Origin: Priestia aryabhattai B8W22
GTDB taxonomy: Bacteria; Bacillota; Bacilli; Bacillales; Bacillaceae_H
Assembly: GCF_000956595.1 (NCBI RefSeq)
Contig: NZ_JYOO01000035.1
Coordinates: forward strand, 1 to 49,561
Reading direction: 5' to 3'
Length of the DNA stretch: 49,561 nucleotides
Within the stretch, counting starts at the first letter, position 1, and each line of letters starts with the position of its first letter. Under the pieces are notes generated by a model that ran no database searches, was not told the origin of the DNA, and saw nothing but the letters and a program-made list of their open reading frames with translations. Made by a program: the position numbers and the translations under genes. This document shows positions 35,043 through 43,662 of the stretch, one piece after another.

Positions 35043-35095
35043 AAGAAAACACAAAGCCATGTACCTTTTTCAGAACGCGGCTTTGTGTTTTCTTA
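35043..35095 (-). terminator. Terminator after gad
   Basis: GAAAACACAAAGCC on the minus strand pairs with GGCTTTGTGTTTTC across a 20-base loop and is followed by T-rich sequence. Confidence 0.85.
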
Positions 35096-35102
35096 GCAAA
35101 TG

Positions 35103-36505
35103 TTAATGATGAAATCCATTGTCGTATTTCGTATCTTTAAGAACAGGTCTATCCAACGAGTTAAGAAATTCAACAGCTTGTTTAAAATTAACCATAAATA
35201 AATGAGCAAGGTCTCTTGAAAATCCATTTCTAACGACAATACGCATGATTGTTATTTCTTCCATATCTGCTGGGAGTGGATAAGCAGGCGCTTGCCATCC
35301 ATACGTGCGCAATTGTCTAGACAAGTCATAAAGAGTCCAGTTTGGCGTGTATCCTTCTTTTAGTTTCCAAGCAAGAACGGGGATATCTGAACCATCGGCG
35401 ATAATTTCGAATACTTCCATTTCTCCAATTTCTTTGCTGAGAAACAGCGCGTTTTCTTGTGAAGTTTTTTGCACGGCATAATAGCCGTCTTTCCCTAAAC
35501 GCAAGAAATTGTAGTACTGTAAAAGAACTTGTGCTCCTGGTCTAGAGAAGTTGAGCGCAAAAGTTGGCATGTTGCCTCCTAAATAAGAAACGCGGAAAAT
35601 AAGATCTTCAGGCAAGTCTTCTTTTTCTCTCCAAATCACCCATCCTAGACCAGGGTAAACTAAACCATACTTGTGTCCTGACACGTTAATGGACTTTACT
35701 CGCGGCAAGCGGAAATCCCAGATAAGGTCCGGTTGAAGAAATGGAGCGATAAAACCTCCAGAGGCAGCATCTACATGGATAGGAATATCTAACCCTGTTT
35801 TTTCCTGTAACTCATCTAATGCTTTTGCGATAGCAGCAATTGGTTCGTAAACTCCCGTATACGTCACTCCAAGAATCGGTACGACACCAATTGTATTTTC
35901 GTCAACCGCATTAATGACGCCTTCTGGATCTAAATAAGGATGATCTGCATTAATGTTCACATAACGAGGCTCTACGTCCCAATAGTTTGCGAACTTCTCC
36001 CACACCACTTGAACGGATGAACTAAATACAATGTTCGGCCGGTCTGTTGATAGCCCTTTACTTTTACGCAGTTTCTGCCAGCGTCTTTTTAACGCTAGTC
36101 CGCCAAGCATACAAGCTTCAGATGAACCTGTAGTAGAAACGCCCATCGTTGTATCAGGATTAGGTGAATTCCAAAGGTCCGCTAAAATACGTACGCATCT
36201 CTCTTCAATAGCTGCTGTTTGCGGATACTCGTCTTTGTCAATCATATTCTTATCAAAAGATTCGCCGTACAAACGCTTTGCATCAGGCTCCATCCACGTA
36301 GTGACAAACGTAGCTAAATTCAAGCGAGCATTTCCGTCTAAAGCAATTTCGTCATGAATGATTTGATAAGCTGTTTCTGGAAGCATACCTTGATCACTAA
36401 TACGCAGCCTTGGAATCGTCACTTCTCCTTGTCGAGAAAAAAGCGGATTAACAGGAAATTCATCAGGTAAATTTTTTGTTCACGATGCGGGTGCCATTGA
36501 GGCAT
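35103..36505 (-). pseudogene. gad: Glutamate decarboxylase, 5' frameshift
   Basis: The main frame (35103-36422) encodes nearly all of a PLP-dependent glutamate decarboxylase: LNLATFVTTWMEPDAKRLY, PIHVDAASGGFIAPFL and the PLP-lysine motif SINVSGHKYGLVYPGLGW. It would make GABA and consume protons (acid resistance). The family N-terminus is present upstream but in another frame: MPQWHPHREQK from the ATG at 36505, which has GGAG upstream, then LPDEFPVNPLFSRQGEV in the downstream frame. A poly-A run of six, where seven would restore the frame, lies between. Restored length is 467 residues, as expected. As written only a start at an internal GTG/ATG would give protein, with a poor ribosome site. 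Confidence 0.85.
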
Positions 36506-36738
36506 AAAGTATCATCTCCTTATGTATAGTGCACTTTGTCTAACAAATTGCTTTACGTTCATCTGGTGTTATAACAACAGGTCTCCTTTACACATTATGA
36601 GCTTTGAAACCTATTTTCATTCTTTTCATTATCCTCATAACATAAGGGTGACCTTTATTTAGTGATACTCATAAAAATATGCTTGGCACGACTCAAAGGG
36701 TAAAAAATATGGTAATATATTCTAAAGGAGGTTTTAAG

Positions 36739-37260
36739 ATGGAGAAACAAGGGATTATCTTGCAAGACAAGTTTTTCGAATTAGGTGAATCTCCTATTTA
36801 TAATGAATCACAAGACGTCGTTGGAAATGTCGCATATAAGTTATCAATTGCTAATAAATTTGAGATTTTAAAGGACGAAGAGATCGTATTTACAGGTAAA
36901 TCTAAAATGTTTGCCCTTATGCCAAAGCTGATCATTTCAGATCGCCACGGAAATGAAGTTGGCATGATCCAGCGGAAATTCACTTTTTTTAAAAAGAAGT
37001 ACCTTTATATCAGAAACGATGGCAATACATATGAAATTACGGGGAATATAACAGATCGTAAATTTGACGTTTTGCATTCCGGTGTTCCTGTCATTCAAGT
37101 CCGCACACTCTCTTCTTTTCTGTCATTACGTCCCCACACGTTTGCTTTAGAATTTCTTGAACCTGATCTTGATAAGTGGGAAGGAATTGCGGTTGTACAA
37201 GGCGTAAGGATGATGGTGAAAGACGAAAACAGCAGTACATCTGCTGCTCCGGCTCAATAG
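36739..37260 (+). CDS. LURP-one-related (tubby-like) protein
   Basis: The 173-residue protein fits the LOR/YxjI family: FELGESPIYNESQDVVGNVA, VFTGKSKMFALMPKLIISD, then FFKKKYLYIRNDGNTYEIT and DRKFDVLHSGVPVIQV. The fold is a tubby/scramblase-like barrel; the bacterial function is unknown. The ATG at 36739 follows AAAGGAGG; the longer frame from 36679 lacks a site. It is divergent from gad. Confidence 0.82.
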   Translation: MEKQGIILQDKFFELGESPIYNESQDVVGNVAYKLSIANKFEILKDEEIVFTGKSKMFALMPKLIISDRHGNEVGMIQRKFTFFKKKYLYIRNDGNTYEITGNITDRKFDVLHSGVPVIQVRTLSSFLSLRPHTFALEFLEPDLDKWEGIAVVQGVRMMVKDENSSTSAAPAQ

Positions 37261-37275
37261 CAATTATATGATATA

Positions 37276-37318
37276 AAAAAACGAACAAACTTTATATTGA
37301 AGTTTGTTCGTTTTTTAA
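37276..37318. terminator. Bidirectional terminator
   Basis: AAACGAACAAACTT pairs with AAGTTTGTTCGTTT between converging genes, flanked by A and T runs. Confidence 0.88.
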
Positions 37319-37320
37319 AA

Positions 37321-37632
37321 TTAAGGACCAAATATTAGCGTACCGATGACGTGATAGCCAATTGGTACAAGAAACAAGATGATATTTAAAATAATCGCCC
37401 ATAGACAGAGCTTGTCTTTTTTTATAAAAAAACCAATAATTGCAGGAACAATCATGAGCGGAACTAAAAAGATAGGTGCGATAATAGGCAGTCCTTGAAG
37501 CTTTTCGGCCGCAATAAGCCCTGTGAAAAAGTTAAGGATCAATAAAGTATTAATAATGACATATAAAAGTGAAATTCCTCCAAGAACCCCGCCTATTATT
37601 CCGCTTTTAGTTGTTTTAACAGTAGCATCCAC
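37321..37632 (-). CDS. Three-helix membrane protein, unknown
   Basis: The 103-residue protein begins at GTG (GAGGTGATAG upstream) and has three or four hydrophobic segments: GGISLLYVIINTLLILNFFT, IIAPIFLVPLMIVPAIIGFF and LWAIILNIILFLVPIGYHVI, with KKDK in a cytoplasmic loop. It resembles small DUF4064-like membrane proteins, but I am not sure. Confidence 0.65.
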   Translation of the reverse strand: MDATVKTTKSGIIGGVLGGISLLYVIINTLLILNFFTGLIAAEKLQGLPIIAPIFLVPLMIVPAIIGFFIKKDKLCLWAIILNIILFLVPIGYHVIGTLIFGP

Positions 37633-37906
37633 GTTTCTATCACCTCTTTTTTTAGAAATATAAGTAAACTATACTATAATGTGGATTTTATTGTAAAGGT
37701 ATGATCATAGTATATTAGTCGTAATGCTCAACTTTGGAAATAACTCAGTAATCACCTACGTATTGGTCGCAGATGTCAGGGATATACGATGATGGAAAAA
37801 CAACGCTAATATAGTGAATTTTTCATTGTATCTCAATAAAAAAAGAGAAAAATAAAAACAGACAGAAAAATTTCAATCTGTCCGTAACTTTTTCACTGAA
37901 AATTTT

Positions 37907-39112
37907 TTACTGTTTTGCTAATACTTCTTTAAGTTCACGTAATGTTTTAGGATCATGTGCATACATAACGTCAGCTATATTACTATCTTCCATTGCTAAC
38001 GGAATAAGAGCTCTTATTTTATATTCTCCCTCATAGTCCTGTACAAGAACTAATAAATCTGCTGAGACTTTTTGAAATATTTTCTCATTATCTTCTACTA
38101 ATACTTCTTCAGGGACAGTATCTTTATTATTAGTTACACTAATAGGCACGAATTGGTTCCCGTACTGGTTAAGCAAATTATCTCTAGCTTCTGAGTTATC
38201 CGGAGAATCTTCAAAGTCAATTATTCTAAAACTATAATCATTTTTCAGATAACCCACTGCTCCAAACATGTGTATACCTTCTTGAATTTCACTACTAGGC
38301 AGTTCGGTGTAATGAGACATGTCTTCGGTAAAAGCTGTGAGGTTTCCATCTTCAGCATCTTTGAGGGTTTTCTTTACTACATCAATAGCTTCCTGTTGTT
38401 CACTAGTAAGTTTCTGATTTTGCTCTTTATTGTCATTACTATTATTGCCTTCTTCAGATTCAGCATTTTTTTCTGTAGTAGAATTACCAGCATACATTTG
38501 TTTATTGATATCGTCTTGTATAATATCAGCTGCCTTAAATCCCTTCATCATATATTGATTATCGTATTTATCCATTATCAGTACGATATCCATTCCTTCT
38601 TTATCTTCTTGAGATAGCGTATTATCTTTGGTTGTTACTGATACTAAAATGGAATCTCCACCGTAATCTTCACCAATTTCTATTTGTGTTGCATCAGATA
38701 ATTTATCCCAATCGATTACTTTCAGATTAAAATCAGCGTAATTAAGAGCAGCGAAATTAGCCATTATGTCCTTATACTCACTATCCGCTGGTTCAGATTG
38801 TGTAGTCTCAAGAGAAAATTTGCTGTGCAATTTCAAGTCATTTTTAAATGCATTAAAATTTTCATTTTTAGCATGAGTAAACATAAGTAGAGCGCCATCC
38901 AATGCTTGCTGTTCTTTATCTGGAAGATTTCCTATTGTTTTAGTTTCCTTACTTTCATCAGACGTATCTTTTTTATGTACCGCGGCACTTGTTGCAGCAG
39001 AAGTAGTTTCTTCTGAATCATTCTTACTTTCTTCTTTTTCGGAGTCAGATCCACAGGCCGATAGTGCTAATGAAGCAGATAATAATACTGTTACTAACTT
39101 GTTACTTTCCAT
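37907..39112 (-). CDS. Lipoprotein with tandem repeat domain
   Basis: The 401-residue protein has a lipoprotein signal (LLSASLALSACGSDSEKEE) and a low-complexity Ser/Glu/Asn linker. Two related domains follow: QQALDGALLMFTHAKNENFN with NYADFNLKVIDWDKL, and QEAIDVVKKTLKDAEDGNLT with YSFRIIDFEDSPDN. They are joined by an acidic/Asn-rich linker (about residues 205-235). It should sit on the outer membrane face. I do not recognise the family. AGGTG precedes the ATG. Confidence 0.75.
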   Translation of the reverse strand: MESNKLVTVLLSASLALSACGSDSEKEESKNDSEETTSAATSAAVHKKDTSDESKETKTIGNLPDKEQQALDGALLMFTHAKNENFNAFKNDLKLHSKFSLETTQSEPADSEYKDIMANFAALNYADFNLKVIDWDKLSDATQIEIGEDYGGDSILVSVTTKDNTLSQEDKEGMDIVLIMDKYDNQYMMKGFKAADIIQDDINKQMYAGNSTTEKNAESEEGNNSNDNKEQNQKLTSEQQEAIDVVKKTLKDAEDGNLTAFTEDMSHYTELPSSEIQEGIHMFGAVGYLKNDYSFRIIDFEDSPDNSEARDNLLNQYGNQFVPISVTNNKDTVPEEVLVEDNEKIFQKVSADLLVLVQDYEGEYKIRALIPLAMEDSNIADVMYAHDPKTLRELKEVLAKQ

Positions 39113-39687
39113 AAATCACCTACTTATTCTATATATTTGAAATAACTATATCTATTTTACCATGTCAAAAGACTATATATGTGTGAAAAATAAGAAAAAA
39201 CAAATAATTACTCCTGTGGTGTAATATTAAACAATTAATTTATTTTAATTGTTAGCATTTGTTAACGATGTTATAATTTATAGTTATTATGTATGATGGA
39301 AAATGCCTCAATTTCTCGCTACTGAGTTACTTTAAACTGAGTAGCCTTTTTATATCCAAAATTAAAAGCTGAAATTAACGTTTGACTAATATAATTTAAA
39401 AGGTTTTATTTAATGTTAAACCGAACACTCATTTTACTATTCCTCGTTTTATCAAAAAAGAGCAGCCATCCCCGGTTGTTCTTTTTTTAATGAAGTATCT
39501 CAATAAATGCCTACTAATTCTAACCACTAGTTTTCTAGAAAAATAATTATTTAATCTAGGACACTACTAATGTCAAACGGAGTGACATTTGGTAAAAAAA
39601 TCTATTTTTATGGGTTTATTTTACATAAAAGGAATGTTAGTATTGTAAACGGAGGGTAATAGTTGTAAAATTCAGGAGGTAACAAGG
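39113..39687. other. Gap with two orphan terminators
   Basis: There is no gene, but two terminator-like hairpins with T tails lie at 39318-39352 (GCTACTGAG with one mismatch to CTGAGTAGC) and 39454-39488 (AAGAGCAGCC/GGTTGTTCTT). No coding frame precedes either, which suggests deleted genes at the edge of the toxin-like cassette. The downstream gene's ribosome site AGGAGG is at 39674-39679. Confidence 0.45.
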
Positions 39688-40431
39688 TTGGATAACAAAG
39701 TATTTTCTATTTTTAAGAGAGTTTTAGTGGTTGCTAGTTTATCATTAGTTTTTACATCTGTTTTTAACTTTAAAACTATTGGTACACAAGCAGCGGAGAA
39801 CGTAGATAGTGAAAGTCAGAACCTAACAGATGAAGAGTTGGATCAAGAACTTGCACTAATAGATGAAGAAGCTTCAAATGGCGAGCTTGAATTTCTAGAT
39901 GAAGACGAGATGGACAAAAGCGAGGTTTATACAGAAGATGAGCTTGCTACTATGGAAGAAGGTTTTTCTTTAATTGAAAGTGTTCCCGATGAACTAGTAA
40001 CAGAAGATAAAACTGTCGAAAGATTAGATTGGATGATTGAAAACACACAAGATTCAGAGTTGGTGGCTGCATTAGAATCAGAAAAACAAAAGCTTACTAA
40101 CGAAGAACCGGTTTTTACTACTTTCTTAGCTTGGGGTTGTGCTAAAGGAATAGGTTATGCTATAGCACAGAATGCTGTTCCAATTGCTAAAGTATTAAAA
40201 ATTAAAAAAGCGATCAAAGTTGCAGGTGGTACAGCTAAATTCGCTAACAAGCTTGTTAAGTCTTACGATTACTATTCAAGAATTAAAAAACCTGGTAGCA
40301 GAGTTGCTAAGTATTCTAAAACAACAGCTATGAAACTAGCGTTAAAAAAGACAGCTAGAGCTACACCAGATGCTTTTGACGCATTATACGCACTCCTAGG
40401 AATAGATACATTTATTAAGAATTGCTTCTAA
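39688..40431 (+). CDS. Secreted acidic-pro/cationic protein, toxin candidate
   Basis: The 247-residue product starts at TTG after AGGAGG. It has a signal peptide (to about Ala36, FNFKTIGTQAA), then about 105 residues with roughly 38 acidic and five basic side chains, then a C-terminal part (about 142-247) with about 20 basic and four acidic residues. That part holds a hydrophobic FLAWGCAKGIGYAIAQNAVP stretch and a final KNCF, so Cys151 and Cys246 could form a disulfide. An acidic pro-region shielding a cationic membrane-active peptide is a known design in secreted Bacillus toxins. A small two-helix membrane gene follows 54 bases later, as an immunity protein would. The toxin role is inference; I know no close relative. 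Confidence 0.6.
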   Translation: MDNKVFSIFKRVLVVASLSLVFTSVFNFKTIGTQAAENVDSESQNLTDEELDQELALIDEEASNGELEFLDEDEMDKSEVYTEDELATMEEGFSLIESVPDELVTEDKTVERLDWMIENTQDSELVAALESEKQKLTNEEPVFTTFLAWGCAKGIGYAIAQNAVPIAKVLKIKKAIKVAGGTAKFANKLVKSYDYYSRIKKPGSRVAKYSKTTAMKLALKKTARATPDAFDALYALLGIDTFIKNCF

Positions 40432-40485
40432 ATAAATCTTTAACATACCCTTGGAGTAGCTTATCAGAAAAGGGGTTTGTTTTAT

Positions 40486-40674
40486 ATGTTTAGTAAAAAA
40501 AGAACATATCAAATATTAATAGCTATTATTGGAATTGCATATATCATTTATAACTACACATTAAAATCTAGTGTAAGTGAAACAACAGATTCCTATATTG
40601 TTTTCCCTATTAGTATTGCATTACTTTTATTATTTGCTTTTATGTATATCAGATTAGATAAAAAAAATGACTAA
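40486..40674 (+). CDS. Two-helix membrane protein, possible immunity protein
   Basis: The 62-residue protein has two membrane helices (YQILIAIIGIAYIIYNYTL and YIVFPISIALLLLFAFMYI) with a short polar loop between and lysines at both ends. The ATG at 40486 is preceded by GGGG at about ten bases. Size, topology and position directly after the cationic secreted protein suit a self-immunity protein. A terminator follows, so the two genes form one unit. The family is not recognised. Confidence 0.55.
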   Translation: MFSKKRTYQILIAIIGIAYIIYNYTLKSSVSETTDSYIVFPISIALLLLFAFMYIRLDKKND

Positions 40675-40693
40675 AAACGATTTTTGTTTTCCC

Positions 40694-40748
40694 TCCTTAA
40701 ACCCTAGATATTTAAATTATCTAGGGTGTTTTATTATGAAAAAAGTTG
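40694..40748 (+). terminator. Terminator module, copy A of a repeat
   Basis: ACCCTAGATA pairs with TATCTAGGGT and a T-rich tract follows. About 50 bases including the flank TTATGAAAAAAG are nearly the same as the module at 43549-43602, the other copy. It ends the toxin-candidate unit. Confidence 0.8.
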
Positions 40749-40874
40749 GCTTCTCCCCTTCTATCATGCATAATAAATATTTAATAAATATTTAATAAAT
40801 AATTACATGAGGTTTAACATGGCTGCAGTATCATTAAAAAACAGAGCAAAATAAATTTTGTTATAATAAATGTA

Positions 40875-41615
40875 ATGAAGTTTTCAACGAGGGGAATTAA
40901 CAAAATTGGACTTTTTAAAGATGTAACTGACATTAGAGATATTGTAGCTTCAGATATAAAGATTCCTGAAAAAATATTGGACGAAATGCCTAAGTACGCT
41001 ACGAGTATAGAAGATCGATTTAAAAGATTTAAAGACACTCCACCGTCTTTAGACGATCTTTTTCGAGAAGAGGATATGTATGGAGGACTTAAAGAACTCC
41101 ATTTAAAAAATGCTTATAATCAAGCTGGCATGTATGCTTTTGTATCATGGAGATGGGTAAATCCATTCGCGGAATGGTTAGGTGATAGAAAAGTTCTTGA
41201 AGTTATGGCTGGCCGTGGATGGTGGACATACGCCCTACGACAAAAAAGTGTAAATGTTATTGCTACTGATGACTTCTCTTGGATGAATCGAAGCTGGATA
41301 GATACACTAACAGAAGTTGAAGAAATGGACGCAATTGAAGCTGTAGAACGTTACGGTAAAGAAGTTGACGTTGTGACAATGGGTTGGCCATATATGGACG
41401 ATACAGCTTACCGGGTAATCAAACGGCTACACGAAGTTAATCCTAATGCATTGGTTGTATATATTGGCGAACGTGGCGGTTGTACAGCTGATGACAATTT
41501 CCATGAACACTTTGAAATCATGTTTAATGATCCTGAATTCAATAAAGTCACAACTAGATACCAAAGCTGGGAACACATTCATGATGATATTTTATTAGGA
41601 AGATACAGTGAATAA
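40875..41615 (+). CDS. Class I SAM-dependent methyltransferase-like protein
   Basis: The 246-residue protein has an AdoMet-binding motif I variant (KVLEVMAGRGWWTYALR, about residue 104), the acidic strand NVIATDDFSWMN and a motif IV-like VDVVTMGWPYMDD (about 169). The C-terminal part contains VVYIGERGGCTADDNF and a His/Trp-rich end. The tryptophan-rich glycine loop is unusual. The substrate is unknown. There is no ribosome site: TATAAT at 40862-40867 lies eight bases before the ATG, so the mRNA would be leaderless. It stands between the toxin candidate and the lipase cassette. Confidence 0.65.
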   Translation: MKFSTRGINKIGLFKDVTDIRDIVASDIKIPEKILDEMPKYATSIEDRFKRFKDTPPSLDDLFREEDMYGGLKELHLKNAYNQAGMYAFVSWRWVNPFAEWLGDRKVLEVMAGRGWWTYALRQKSVNVIATDDFSWMNRSWIDTLTEVEEMDAIEAVERYGKEVDVVTMGWPYMDDTAYRVIKRLHEVNPNALVVYIGERGGCTADDNFHEHFEIMFNDPEFNKVTTRYQSWEHIHDDILLGRYSE

Positions 41616-41698
41616 AATATAATTTTTTCGTTTATACTTGTATGTGACAGATTAACACAAGGATTTTTATTTATTACTTGTCGCTCATCACACATGGC

Positions 41699-41742
41699 AG
41701 AGCCCCTGTACAGAAAAGAAGTCTGTATAGGGGCTCTTTTTA
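41699..41742 (+). terminator. Terminator after the methyltransferase gene
   Basis: AGAGCCCCTGTACAGA pairs with TCTGTATAGGGGCTCT (one G-U) and TTTTT follows. Confidence 0.85.
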
Positions 41743-42039
41743 GTTGTGTCCGTATCCTGTTACTCGATAATCATCACCGTAATCTACTGTGACAGACATT
41801 TCTACTTTCTTATCATTTTCTTCAGAATATCCATGAACCATAACTGTACTTAAATCTTCCCCACCTAAAAATTCTACATCTTTAGGAACAAACTTAATAT
41901 TCTTTTCATCCTTCATATACGTAGCCGCTACTTCAGAAGCGAGCTCTCCAACCTCTTTTTTATCCATGTGTTCCTCCTTCTCGCATCCTACTATCACTAA
42001 TAACAATAGAAAAATAGCAATAACTCTCAGTTTCAACAT
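41740..42039 (-). CDS. Small lipoprotein, possible TilA-like immunity protein
   Basis: The 99-residue protein has a lipoprotein signal ending FLLLLVIVGCEKEEH. The exported part is acidic, with MKDEKNIKFVPKDVEFLGGE and a strand VEMSVTVDYGDDYRVTGYG, and resembles the DUF1433-type lipoproteins often found beside Bacillus toxin genes. It is divergent from the lipase-like gene with 72 bases between. In the S. aureus TslA system a lipoprotein (TilA) neutralises the secreted lipase, so the same role is inferred here. GGAGAG precedes the ATG. Confidence 0.65.
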   Translation of the reverse strand: MLKLRVIAIFLLLLVIVGCEKEEHMDKKEVGELASEVAATYMKDEKNIKFVPKDVEFLGGEDLSTVMVHGYSEENDKKVEMSVTVDYGDDYRVTGYGHN

Positions 42040-42111
42040 CCATATCTCTCCAATTTTTTGGAAATTCCTATATAATAGAATTATACTCTATTAACGAGAG
42101 GGGTTTCAAAT

Positions 42112-43245
42112 ATGAAAGTGAGAGATAAGACATACAAAGAATTAAGTTCGATTGCTTATTCTAACAAACCTATTAAGGACTGGACTGTCACATATAAAGA
42201 TCATGAAGAAACTTGGGAAATTATAAATAAAAATAAAAAATTCAAGTTACATGATCCAGATACGGGTTTTGATGCAATGGTAGCTAAACATAAAGATACG
42301 GTTGTTATTGCTTATCGTGGGACGGAAATGAACTCCGCGAAGAATGCAGTAACCGTAGGTATTAAAGATGGTATAACAGACTTTAATTATATTGTTCGGA
42401 ATAAACCAGTTAAGGAACTAGACTTGCATGTTGAGCTTGAAAAAGGTAAATTCCACGTTGATTTTTATAAACAGAATCAGTTTAGGCAAGCTGATGAATT
42501 AGCGCAGGAGGTTCAGAAAGCCTATCCTAAAGCAAAGGTATCATTAACTGGACACTCTTTAGCGGGTTCCATGGCTTCTTACGCTGCTGCCAAAAATGAC
42601 TTGCATGCAGTTACATTTAACGGACCTAGTGTTATTGGGTTGCTTCCCAAAGACTTAAAGGAAAAAGCGGAAAAAGGCGGATTTGATAAGCAGGTTGTTA
42701 ACTATGTACATCCAAAAGATTCTATAAGTTCTGGTGCTATTAATCCGTACAAGCGTTATATTGGTTCTGCCTATTATATTGGGTCTTCATTTGAACTAGA
42801 AAACTCAAAGAACAGATATAATCCTGTTTCTAGAGCATGGGGTTCACTTGCTGGTTCCGGTTATCACGGTATGCAACATTATAAATTTGACGAGTTTGGG
42901 AATGTTTCTAATCCAACTCTAACTAATGTCTTAACCGGAGAAAGCCTAGCTACCTCCCCTCGCTTTGCTTCTGCAGACAGCGGGACTATTAAGGTTACTC
43001 CTGTAGACCTTAAAGAGCTTGCTAGTGAACTAGAATCTTTTGTGGAGGAAGTAGAAAGCATCTGTAATAGCTTTAAACAAAAAACTTCCGTTTTGGATGA
43101 TATTCAAACAACTGAAGATGTATTGAATGATGTTCTTCAGCGTGTACATCATGTAGGCGGCTGGTTTGCACGAGATACCGCTAGAATGGTTAGTAATCTT
43201 AATGCAGCTGCAGAATCTTTTGTGGAGGCTGATCACTTAAAATGA
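42112..43245 (+). CDS. Lipase with C-terminal T7SS-type domain (TslA-like)
   Basis: The 377-residue protein opens with an alpha/beta-hydrolase of the lipase/DUF2974 kind: TVVIAYRGTE (about 63-72) and the nucleophile elbow SLTGHSLAGS with Ser149. Candidate triad partners are Asp203 (VHPKDSIS) and His252 or His256 (GYHGMQHY). From about residue 293 the fold changes to a helical hairpin (IKVTPVDLKELASELESFVE, then VHHVGGWFARDTARMVSNLN) like LXG/WXG targeting domains. There is no signal peptide. Lipase first and targeting domain last is the reverse order described for the type VII secreted phospholipase TslA of S. aureus. A WXG-like partner gene overlaps it by 4 bp. Confidence 0.78.
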   Translation: MKVRDKTYKELSSIAYSNKPIKDWTVTYKDHEETWEIINKNKKFKLHDPDTGFDAMVAKHKDTVVIAYRGTEMNSAKNAVTVGIKDGITDFNYIVRNKPVKELDLHVELEKGKFHVDFYKQNQFRQADELAQEVQKAYPKAKVSLTGHSLAGSMASYAAAKNDLHAVTFNGPSVIGLLPKDLKEKAEKGGFDKQVVNYVHPKDSISSGAINPYKRYIGSAYYIGSSFELENSKNRYNPVSRAWGSLAGSGYHGMQHYKFDEFGNVSNPTLTNVLTGESLATSPRFASADSGTIKVTPVDLKELASELESFVEEVESICNSFKQKTSVLDDIQTTEDVLNDVLQRVHHVGGWFARDTARMVSNLNAAAESFVEADHLK

Positions 43246-43547
43246 GCGATTTAGAAAAATATGAAAAAGAATTAAATGACTTAGAAAGTCTTAGCACCTA
43301 CTTGGATACGGTCATTAGAAAATTACGTGCTAAGCAACTAGTTGTTAAAAGTAAAGCCGAAGATTTAACTACGTGGGAATCTGGTAATGCTAAAGATGCC
43401 TTTCAACAAGAAATGGAAAAGTATTTCGATGATTTTACTAAAAAGATTGATGATGTAGAGAAAGCAGAAAAAGAAGTAAAACATGCTAAGACCAAGGTAA
43501 AGCATTTAATGATGCTTGAAGATTTGCCTAAAGGTCCTAAATACTAG
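43242..43547 (+). CDS. WXG100-like small helical partner
   Basis: The 101-residue, all-helical, charged protein has a central turn DLTTWESGNAKDAFQQEM near Trp44, in the position of the WxG turn in WXG100/ESAT-6 proteins. Its start overlaps the lipase stop (ATGA), so translation is coupled. TslA in S. aureus needs small helical partners (TlaA1, TlaA2) for export; this gene is a good candidate for such a partner. The type VII machinery itself is not in this window. Confidence 0.72.
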   Translation: MSDLEKYEKELNDLESLSTYLDTVIRKLRAKQLVVKSKAEDLTTWESGNAKDAFQQEMEKYFDDFTKKIDDVEKAEKEVKHAKTKVKHLMMLEDLPKGPKY

Positions 43548-43548
43548 A

Positions 43549-43602
43549 TCTTAAACCCTAGATTTTTTGATTATCTAGGGTTTTTGTTATGAAAAAAGAA
43601 GG
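43549..43602 (+). terminator. Terminator module, copy B of a repeat
   Basis: AAACCCTAGAT pairs with ATCTAGGGTTT and Ts follow. The sequence and its flank TTATGAAAAAAG nearly repeat the module at 40694-40748. It ends the lipase/partner operon. Confidence 0.82.
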
Positions 43603-43662
43603 AAAAATTACCTTTATATGGAATATATAGAATTTATGTGAATTTGGAGGGAGGTGTTTTTT

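Noticed and set aside
40770-40802. Tandem AATAAATATTT repeats as iterons or CRISPR
   Set aside because: Fewer than three copies of a pure A/T 11-base unit with no spacers; better seen as low-complexity promoter DNA.
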